Source of the DNA: DATLYH01 sp035575035
GTDB taxonomy: Bacteria > Planctomycetota > Planctomycetia > Gemmatales > Gemmataceae
NCBI GenBank assembly: GCA_035575035.1
Contig: DATLYH010000091.1
Span: 1-12,038 of the forward strand
DNA: 12,038 nucleotides
Direction: 5' to 3'
Positions 6,479 to 12,038 of the stretch are shown piece after piece (within the stretch, counting starts at the first letter, position 1; every line of letters begins with the position of its first letter). The notes under the pieces are model-generated. The model did not search any database, was not told the DNA's origin, and was given only the letters and a program-made list of their open reading frames with translations. Both the position numbers and the translations under genes were made by a program.

Positions 6479-9400
6479 TCAATGACTCTCCTCCGGCGCC
6501 GGGGGGCGGGGGCGGCGCGGTGCCAGGCTGCTGCGCTCCGGCATCCCCGGGACCACCGGCACCGGGACGCGGAACTGCTCGGGATCGACCAGCAGCAGGT
6601 GGCGGCGGCCCGGCACCTTGTCGGCGTCGATCACCACCTTTTCCCGTCCGGCCAGCGCCCGCCCTAGTGCATCCCAGAAGAGGCGGAAGTCGGTCACCAG
6701 CGCCTGCACGGCCAGGCAATCGCGGCGGCGGCGCTCATATTCGCTGTATGCCTCGCACGGTTCCATACCGTCGGCGGCCGCGGCCAGCGCCTCGCTCAAC
6801 AGGTCCCACTCCTGCTGCGGGCTAAGCTGGGTCCGCGCCTGGTGACGGGCCAGGAAGACGGCCCGCGCTGCCTCAGCCGACTTGATCTTCTCGGAAGCGG
6901 CTGCCTCGGCCTCGCGAATGATCTTCTGCGCCTCGGCCTGGGCCCGGCGCTCCTTCTCCAGCGCCTCGCCCTGGGCCAGGTTGACCAGCCGGTCGCGATT
7001 CTCCATCGCCTTGGTCACCTCGTGGTACGCCTCCACCACCTCCTGCGGCGGATGGATGTCGTGCAGCGAAAAGCCGTCCAGTCGGATGCCGAGCCCGTTC
7101 AGGCTATACCCCCCGCAGCGCTGCCGAAGACGGGCGAGCACGTCCTCCTGGAAGCGGGCCCGGTCCACGGTCAGCAGTTCGATGAAGGGCCGACTGCCGA
7201 CCGCCTCGCGCAGCACCGACTCGGCCGCCGAGCGGATGATCGCCTCGGGATCACCGACCTCGAACAGGTAGACATGCGGCTGGGCGATGGTATAGCGCAC
7301 CGTCGCTTGCAGCTCTACCAGGTTGCCGTCGCCGGTGATCATCACCGATTCATCGGAGATACGGCGCAGGCCGTCGCCGTGCGGACTGGACCAGGTCAGC
7401 CCGGCCGGCGCCGCCCCCGGTACCGAGCGGAAGCCGACCTCCACCGTGTGGACCCGGTCCGGCTTGATCTTGACCACCTCGCCGATCGGCCAGGGCCAGC
7501 ACCAGTGGAGGCCCGGGCCAAGGTCGGGCTCGGTCACCCGGCCAAAGCGGCGCACTACGGCCACCTCGTCCGGCCCCACCTGCACCAGCCCCAGCAGGCC
7601 GTACACCAGCAGCAGCAAACCGGCCGCGACCAGCGCCGCCGGGCGCCAGTGGTGGCTCAACCAGTGGAGTCCCTCGTCCACGTTGAGGTAATAGTCCATC
7701 CATCGGTCGATGCGGCGCAGCCGCTCGTTCACCCGTACCCAGACGGGCTGCCACCAGCCCCGCTCGAACCAGAGCAGCCGCATGGCATTGAGCAACACCG
7801 CCAGCGAGCCAAGCTGATGGTAGATGACCGCAGCCACCGGCGATTGTTCATACCACGCCGCCGGCGCCAGCAGCGGCCAGAGCCAGGCGGTCAAGAGGAT
7901 GCCGACACCGTTGACGCCGAAGGCAAAGATCAGGATGTTCTGGCGGATGATGCGGACCGTCTCGCGCGACAGCCGGACCAGCAGGGGCAGCGGCCGGAGC
8001 GGGTCGCCCATGAAGACTACATCGCCGGCCTCGGCGGCCACGTCGGTGCCGGTGCCGCCGATCGCCAGGCCGACGTCGGCGCGGGCCAGGGCGGGGGCAT
8101 CATTGATGCCGTCGCCGACCATTGCCACCTTGCGACGAATCGGCAGGTTGACGGCGTGGCGGGGCGACGCCGTGATGTGATGCGCCAGCGGGTCGGCGGC
8201 ATCGGTCCGCACCCCGGGCGGCTCGGTGTCGGCGTCGGAAGAACTGTGCCGCCAGCGCTCGATGAACTCGGCCTTCTGCTCGGGCAAGAGCTCGGCATGA
8301 ACTTCGGTAATGCCCAGCGCCGAAGCGACGGCCTGGGCCGCTGCCTTGCGGTCGCCGGTGAGCAGGGCAATGTCGGTGATCCCCAGGCCGCGCAGTTCGT
8401 TCAGCACGACGGCCGCTTCGGGGCGCAGCCGGTCGCGGGCGCCGAGGGCCCCGAGGATCACACCGTCGCGCGCCACCAGCAGGGCGGTTTGGCCGGTGGC
8501 ATCAAGCGGTTCGAGCAGGGCCAGCACTTCCGGCGTCAAGGCGACCCCTTGTTCCTGCAGCAGCCGGGGACTGCCGACCAGCAACGTCGTCCCCCCCGAC
8601 CGGGCGGTGACACCGGCGCCGGGATGGGCCAGGAAATCGTCCACCGGCCCCGGCGGCAGGTTGCGGCGGGCGGCTTCCTGGGTGATGAGGCGGGCCAGCG
8701 GGTGCTCGCTCCGCTGCTCCGCGGTCGCGGCGGCTTGCAGCAACTCGTCGGCGGAGACGCCGTTTAACCCGATGACATCGCCCAGCTCCAGCCGGCCCTC
8801 GGTCAGCGTGCCGGTCTTGTCAAAGGCGAAGGCGGTGACCTCGGCCAGCCGTTCCAGCGCCGAGCCACCCTTGATCAGCACCCCCGTCCCCGCCAATCGC
8901 CCCAGGGCGGCGATGACGGCCGCCGGTGTTGCCAGGATCAGGGCGCAGGGGCAGGCCACCACCAGCACCGCCAGCGCCGGATAAATGCTCAGCCGGGCCG
9001 CTTCTCCCAGGTTCAGCCGGGCCGCGTCCGCCGGGCGAAAGACCGGCAGCCAGTAGTAGAGCAGGCCGGCGAGGAAGGTCACCGTCGCCAGGGCCAGCAC
9101 GACGGGGAGGAAGTACCGGGCCAGGCGGTCGGCGGTGCGCTCGATGGGGGCCTTGTCCTTGAGGGCGCGGGCGGTCAGCTCGATCACCCGGCCGGCGACG
9201 GTGTGCTCGGCCACCCGGCGGGCCTCGATGGTCAGGGCACCGAACTGGTTGAGCGAGCCGGCCAACACCTCATCGCCGGGCCCCTTGTCCACCGGCATGG
9301 TTTCGCCGGTCAGGGCGGAGGTGTCCACCGCGGAGCGCCCCTCAAGGACCACGCCGTCAACCGGCACGCGGGCCCCCGGCTTGACGACAACGCGGTCGCC

Positions 9401-9889
9401 GACTTGCAGTTCGCTGGTGCGGACGCGGACCTCCTGGCCGTCGCGCAGCACCCAGCAACGCCGCGGGAAGATCTCGACCAGTTTGCGGATGGCTCGCTGG
9501 GTGCGCTCGAAGGTGAAGCTCTCCAGGCACTCGCCGACCATGCCGATGAAGACGATCTCGGCGGCGACCAGCGGTTCGCCGACGAGGAGGGCGGCGAAGA
9601 TAGCGATGGTCAGGGCCAGGTCAGCCCCGACGCGCCCGTCGAACAGAGCATTGACCGAGCCGTACAGGGTGCGGACGCCCCCGAGCATCGCGGCGATCAG
9701 GGCGATGCGGAAGCCGAAGACCTCGCGCGGCCAGCTGGGCAAGCCCCAGCCGCGGACCGGCTCCCAGTTGGCGAACGCCGGCCAGAGGTCCAGCGCGATC
9801 AGCAAGCCAAGCAGTCCCGTCAGCAGGTAGAGCGATAACCGGCTCTCCTGTTGGAAGGCCTGGTCAGCGTGGGAGATCTCGCGGTGCAT
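6479..9889 (-). CDS. Heavy-metal P1B-type ATPase fused to an HflK-like SPFH protein
   Basis: One uninterrupted frame of 1136 residues. Residues 1-706 are a complete P1B ATPase without an N-terminal metal-binding domain: spans at about 17-37, 59-78, 89-104, 105-122, 260-281, 300-325, 650-672 and 685-706; actuator TGET 194-197; CPC 313-315 in the membrane; phosphorylation site DKTGT 357-361; SEHP 394-397; TGDR 511-514; GDGINDAP 592-599. A linker (707-750) leads to a ninth span (751-771) and an HflK-like SPFH domain opening VQVGPDEVAVVRRFGRV (769-785), with a coiled coil about 955-1015 and a Pro/Arg-rich tail. The protein should pump a metal cation and also assemble like HflK. A roughly 40-residue insert sits at 547-586. 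The ATG at 9889 has no Shine-Dalgarno site; a TTG at 9928 would add 13 residues. The product is clear; metal and function are not. Confidence 0.92.
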   Translation of the reverse strand: MHREISHADQAFQQESRLSLYLLTGLLGLLIALDLWPAFANWEPVRGWGLPSWPREVFGFRIALIAAMLGGVRTLYGSVNALFDGRVGADLALTIAIFAALLVGEPLVAAEIVFIGMVGECLESFTFERTQRAIRKLVEIFPRRCWVLRDGQEVRVRTSELQVGDRVVVKPGARVPVDGVVLEGRSAVDTSALTGETMPVDKGPGDEVLAGSLNQFGALTIEARRVAEHTVAGRVIELTARALKDKAPIERTADRLARYFLPVVLALATVTFLAGLLYYWLPVFRPADAARLNLGEAARLSIYPALAVLVVACPCALILATPAAVIAALGRLAGTGVLIKGGSALERLAEVTAFAFDKTGTLTEGRLELGDVIGLNGVSADELLQAAATAEQRSEHPLARLITQEAARRNLPPGPVDDFLAHPGAGVTARSGGTTLLVGSPRLLQEQGVALTPEVLALLEPLDATGQTALLVARDGVILGALGARDRLRPEAAVVLNELRGLGITDIALLTGDRKAAAQAVASALGITEVHAELLPEQKAEFIERWRHSSSDADTEPPGVRTDAADPLAHHITASPRHAVNLPIRRKVAMVGDGINDAPALARADVGLAIGGTGTDVAAEAGDVVFMGDPLRPLPLLVRLSRETVRIIRQNILIFAFGVNGVGILLTAWLWPLLAPAAWYEQSPVAAVIYHQLGSLAVLLNAMRLLWFERGWWQPVWVRVNERLRRIDRWMDYYLNVDEGLHWLSHHWRPAALVAAGLLLLVYGLLGLVQVGPDEVAVVRRFGRVTEPDLGPGLHWCWPWPIGEVVKIKPDRVHTVEVGFRSVPGAAPAGLTWSSPHGDGLRRISDESVMITGDGNLVELQATVRYTIAQPHVYLFEVGDPEAIIRSAAESVLREAVGSRPFIELLTVDRARFQEDVLARLRQRCGGYSLNGLGIRLDGFSLHDIHPPQEVVEAYHEVTKAMENRDRLVNLAQGEALEKERRAQAEAQKIIREAEAAASEKIKSAEAARAVFLARHQARTQLSPQQEWDLLSEALAAAADGMEPCEAYSEYERRRRDCLAVQALVTDFRLFWDALGRALAGREKVVIDADKVPGRRHLLLVDPEQFRVPVPVVPGMPERSSLAPRRPRPPAPEESH

Positions 9890-9939
9890 GGGGGGCTTCA
9901 GTGGAGGTCGGGCGTATGGTCGGCTCAACGTTCCCTCTC

Positions 9940-9968
9940 AACCTAGCGCCGCCGGACCGTTGCGTCAA
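9940..9968 (-). promoter_or_regulatory. Candidate sigma70-like promoter of the ATPase-SPFH operon
   Basis: On the minus strand TTGACG (9963-9968) is separated by exactly 17 bases from TAGGTT (9940-9945). The -35 box matches consensus at five of six bases; the -10 box is weaker. The predicted start near 9933 gives a leader of about 44 bases to the ATG at 9889, and only a few bases to the TTG at 9928, which favours the ATG. Confidence 0.4.
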
Positions 9969-10025
9969 GGCGCAGCGCCCGCCGTCAGCGCTGTGGAGCC
10001 GCCGGCCGCCGGGCTGCCGGCCCTA

Positions 10026-10037
10026 CAGCGGCCGCTG
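10026..10037. repeat. 12-bp perfect palindrome
   Basis: CAGCGGCCGCTG is its own reverse complement. It lies in the 236-bp divergent region between the fusion operon and the small membrane protein gene, beside further GCCGGC-rich sequence. It might be an operator or only GC-rich repeat debris. Confidence 0.3.
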
Positions 10038-10075
10038 CTCCAGGATTTTCCTCGCCGCCCAGGCCGGCAAGAGGT

Positions 10076-10081
10076 TATACT
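10076..10081 (+). promoter_or_regulatory. Candidate -10 box for the small membrane protein gene
   Basis: TATACT lies 44 bases before the ATG at 10126 and matches the -10 consensus at five of six positions in an otherwise GC-rich stretch. No convincing -35 hexamer is seen at the usual distance. Confidence 0.35.
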
Positions 10082-10125
10082 GATAGGTGATTCTTCCCCT
10101 CGTTTCTTGATCGGGAGATTGTGCC

Positions 10126-10569
10126 ATGCATTGCCTCCCGTCTTCAACCTCGAACCGCAAGCGAACGATCACCAGGCGGCCGGCGGAAGTGGACTCGACC
10201 GTGATGACCCTCTGTGGCCTGGTATTGATCCTGGTCGTCCTTCTCGCCGGTGTCAGTGGGTTAGCCGTCTGGAAATGGCGTGAAGCGGAGGCGCTTCGCC
10301 GTCAGGTCAGTTTGCAAGGAGGTCCTCTTCCGACAGGAGGGGCAGACGTGACAGTGGACGGTCCAGGAGGGACGGGCGCGGCCTTGGACGAGTTCCTTCT
10401 GGACGAGAATGAGCGATTCGCCCAGCAGGCTGCCCGGATGGTCGGGGTCTGCGCGGAGAACCCGTGGCCGCTCGTTGCTCTGCTCTACCCCGAGCCGGAG
10501 GAAATACCGCCACCCGCTGAAGCTGACGATGCGGGAGAAGCCCGACCGGCCGACTTGTTGGTCCCCTGA
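10126..10569 (+). CDS. Hypothetical small single-span membrane protein
   Basis: 147 residues, not recognised. The N-terminus is basic (NRKRTITRRP, residues 10-19), followed by one hydrophobic span (about 27-48) and WKWREAEALRRQ. The remainder is acidic and Pro/Gly-rich (ENPWPLVALLYPEPEEIPPP near the end), so a cytoplasmic N-terminus and an external tail are likely by the positive-inside rule. Gene support: a TATACT box 44 bases upstream, GGGAG 9 bases before the ATG, codon usage like its neighbours, and position divergent from the ATPase-SPFH operon. An internal ATG at 10204 would start at the membrane span but lacks a ribosome site. A helper role for the neighbouring operon is only a guess from position. 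Confidence 0.62.
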   Translation: MHCLPSSTSNRKRTITRRPAEVDSTVMTLCGLVLILVVLLAGVSGLAVWKWREAEALRRQVSLQGGPLPTGGADVTVDGPGGTGAALDEFLLDENERFAQQAARMVGVCAENPWPLVALLYPEPEEIPPPAEADDAGEARPADLLVP

Positions 10570-10571
10570 TC

Positions 10572-10652
10572 ATCCGGCGTTTAACGAAGCGGCGAGCGGC
10601 TGATGAACCGGCCGGTTGACACCGGCCGGTTGACACCGGCCGCTCGCCGGAT
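10572..10652. terminator. Compound inverted repeat between convergent genes, candidate bidirectional terminator
   Basis: Outer arms ATCCGGC/GCCGGAT (10572-10578, 10646-10652) and inner arms GGCGAGCGG/CCGCTCGCC (10591-10599, 10640-10648) enclose two 14-bp direct repeats CCGGCCGGTTGACA (10608-10621, 10622-10635) and a partial third. CCGGCCGG is self-complementary, so alternative hairpins with TTGACA loops also form. It sits just after the small membrane protein gene and just before the purM stop. No T-run is present, so termination by it is uncertain; it also looks like a dispersed palindromic repeat. Confidence 0.6.
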
Positions 10653-10655
10653 CGG

Positions 10656-11741
10656 TCACACCAATTCCACCCCCGGTTCTCCCTCGCGCACCTCGCCGAT
10701 GACGTAGGTGGGCACTCGGTCCTCGCAAAGCTGCCGCTGGATGCTCTCCGCGTAATAGGGACTGACGATCATCACGAAGCCGATGCCCATGTTGAAGACG
10801 CGGTACATCTCGGCCTCGGCGACATTGCCCAGCCGCTGGAGCCAGCCGAAAACCGGCGGCACCGGCCAGCTTCCCTTCCGCAGGAAGACGCGCCGACCCG
10901 GCGGCAGCACCCGCGGAATGTTCCCCTCCAACCCCTCGCCGGTGATGTGGGCCAGGCCGCGCACCACCCGCCGCTTCACCGGGTAATGCTCCAGGATGTG
11001 CTTGATCGGCCGCACGTAGATCCGTGTCGGCTCCAGCAGTTCCTCGCCCACCGTCCGGCCCAGCTCCGGCACGAAGTCCTTGACGGTCAGGCCGGCATGC
11101 TCGAAGACGATCTTACGTGCCAGGCTGTAGCCGTTGGCGTGCAGGCCAGTGCTGGCCAACCCCAGCACCACGTCGCCCGGCCGGACGGCCCGGCCGTTGA
11201 TGATGCGGTCGCGCTCAACCACGCCGACGCAGAAGCCGGCCATGTCGTAATCGCCCGGGGCGTAGAAGTCGGGCAGGATGGCCGTCTCGCCGCCGACCAG
11301 GGCGCAGTCAGCTTCCATGCAGCCGTCGCTGATCCCCTTGAGCAGCTCGCGCGTCAGGGCCGGATCGTCCTTCGGCATCGCCAAATAGTCGAGGAACAAG
11401 AGCGGCTCGCCGCCGGTGCAGAGGCAGTCGTTGACCGACATGGCCACCAGGTCGATGCCAACGGTGTCGTGCTTGCCCATCAACCCGGCGACCTTGAGCT
11501 TGCTGCCGACGCCGTCGGTGCAGGCGACCAGGACCGGGTGGCGGTAGTTGCGGGCGAACAGGCGGCTGTTGAAGTCGAGGCTGAACAGGCTGGCGAAGCC
11601 GCCGAAACCGTCGAGGACGCGCGGCGTGTGGGTGCGCTTGAGCAGCGGGGCGATGCCGGCCAGGCTCTGCTCGTACAGGTCGAGGTCCAGGCCGGCGTCA
11701 CGGTACGTCAGGGAGCGTTTCGGTTCGTCAGGCATGGTCAT
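10656..11741 (-). CDS. purM: Phosphoribosylformylglycinamidine cyclo-ligase (AIR synthase)
   Basis: 361 residues, typical length. PurM closes the imidazole ring of purines: FGAM plus ATP gives 5-aminoimidazole ribotide. Visible motifs: GFGGFASLF (46-54), DGVGSK (76-81), GIDLVAMSVND (95-105), the nucleotide-binding GGETA (150-154), and STGLHANGYSL (197-207), all expected of a full-length enzyme. Two ATGs six bases apart (11741 and 11735) could start it; neither has a good Shine-Dalgarno site, and the first is kept. A TACAAT box 22 bases upstream suggests its own promoter, although the gene upstream reads in the same direction after a 79-bp gap. Downstream it ends at the compound inverted repeat. 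Confidence 0.95.
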   Translation of the reverse strand: MTMPDEPKRSLTYRDAGLDLDLYEQSLAGIAPLLKRTHTPRVLDGFGGFASLFSLDFNSRLFARNYRHPVLVACTDGVGSKLKVAGLMGKHDTVGIDLVAMSVNDCLCTGGEPLLFLDYLAMPKDDPALTRELLKGISDGCMEADCALVGGETAILPDFYAPGDYDMAGFCVGVVERDRIINGRAVRPGDVVLGLASTGLHANGYSLARKIVFEHAGLTVKDFVPELGRTVGEELLEPTRIYVRPIKHILEHYPVKRRVVRGLAHITGEGLEGNIPRVLPPGRRVFLRKGSWPVPPVFGWLQRLGNVAEAEMYRVFNMGIGFVMIVSPYYAESIQRQLCEDRVPTYVIGEVREGEPGVELV

Positions 11742-11763
11742 ACGTCGCCGGGCGGCGCCAGGG

Positions 11764-11769
11764 ATTGTA
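11764..11769 (-). promoter_or_regulatory. -10 box of purM
   Basis: The minus strand reads GCTACAAT, the same eight bases as before queC, then 22 bases to the first purM ATG. No good -35 hexamer is seen 17 bases upstream. Confidence 0.4.
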
Positions 11770-11820
11770 GCAGCGGGCGGCGGGCGGCGTAATAGGGGAT
11801 TGTCTTCTGGCGCTTGCGGT

Positions 11821-12038
11821 TTAGCGCCCCGGGGTGAGCTGGACGGTGTCGGACAAAAGCGGCTCGATCTGCTCGGGGTGGCGCAGCAGGTAGCGCGCCA
11901 GGGCAGAGAAGAACAACTCCATTTGTAGGACGTATTGCTCGGCCAGCCGGGGCGCCGAGGCGCCCAGCAGCCGAGTCACCAGCGAGGCGGTCCGGCTATC
12001 GGCGTGGGCGAACAGGCTCAGCTGGTGCCACATCGTCG
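11821..12038 (-). CDS. Unrecognised protein, C-terminal fragment reaching the right edge
   Basis: The frame is open from the edge to a TAA at 11821-11823 (72 codons, starting inside a codon). An ATG at 12033 would give a 70-residue protein, but it has only five bases of visible upstream sequence, so this is more likely the 3' end of a longer gene. The sequence is helical-looking (LAEQYVLQMELFFSALARYLL, then HPEQIEPLLSDTVQLTPGR) and I do not recognise the family. It reads in the same direction as purM. Confidence 0.5.
   Translation of the reverse strand, partial: TMWHQLSLFAHADSRTASLVTRLLGASAPRLAEQYVLQMELFFSALARYLLRHPEQIEPLLSDTVQLTPGR

Noticed and set aside
5418..6485. Plus-strand open frame of 355 codons opposite the hflC-like gene
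   Set aside because: Antisense shadow of a clear SPFH gene in GC-rich DNA; no ribosome site or recognisable domain.
6842..8767. Long plus-strand open frame (641 codons) opposite the ATPase-SPFH gene
   Set aside because: It is antisense to a gene with unmistakable catalytic motifs; its product is rich in Arg, Gln, His and Gly in the pattern typical of reverse-complemented GC-rich codons and shows no domain.
10947..11792. Plus-strand open frame of 281 codons opposite purM
   Set aside because: Antisense to a full-length purM; composition is that of a shadow frame.

Overview
GC-rich DNA that most resembles a planctomycete (Gemmata/Isosphaera-like) chromosome. The main clue is the left-most gene, a c-type cytochrome of the kind greatly expanded in Planctomycetes (CxxCH haem domain preceded by HEAT-like helices and followed by a beta-sandwich). 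Abundant short GC-rich hairpin repeats, some lying inside genes, and an HflK/HflC cluster fused to a metal-transport ATPase fit the same assignment. The taxonomic call is inference from protein style; no rRNA or other marker gene is present.

Layout, left to right. 1-1158 (+): 3' part of the cytochrome gene. Its visible part opens with four in-frame copies of a 30-bp hairpin repeat, so the repeat is translated. 1159-1660: a 502-bp gap with no convincing gene but several hairpins, one of which, followed by a T-run, looks like a terminator for the leftward queCD transcript. 1661-2763 (-): queC and queD overlapping by 13 bp, two steps of 7-deazaguanine (preQ0/queuosine) synthesis. 2858-3454 (+): nusB, divergent from queC, with a long repeat-built C-terminal tail. 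3506-4369 (-): a fumarylacetoacetate-hydrolase-family enzyme.

4484-9889 (-) is the centrepiece: three genes read leftwards. The first encodes one 1136-residue polypeptide joining a complete heavy-metal P1B-type ATPase to an HflK-like SPFH (band-7) protein. It is followed by a separate HflC-like gene and a second HflK-like gene, the last two being 1 bp apart. A TTGACG-17-TAGGTT promoter candidate lies just upstream. My reading is that a metal pump is built into a membrane SPFH scaffold; the metal and the purpose are unknown.

10126-10569 (+): a small single-span membrane protein of unknown function, divergent from the fusion operon. 10572-10652: a strong compound inverted repeat between convergent genes. 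10656-11741 (-): purM (purine synthesis), with its own TACAAT box upstream. 11821 to the right edge (-): the 3' end of an unrecognised gene.

Two themes recur. First, repeat-like DNA sits inside or at the ends of conserved genes without breaking the frame (cytochrome, nusB tail, ATPase cytosolic loop). Second, GCTACAAT/GCTACCAT boxes lie close to the starts of queC, nusB and purM, at a distance that would make the queC and nusB messages leaderless, whereas internal operon genes (queD, the second hflK-like gene) have clear Shine-Dalgarno sites.
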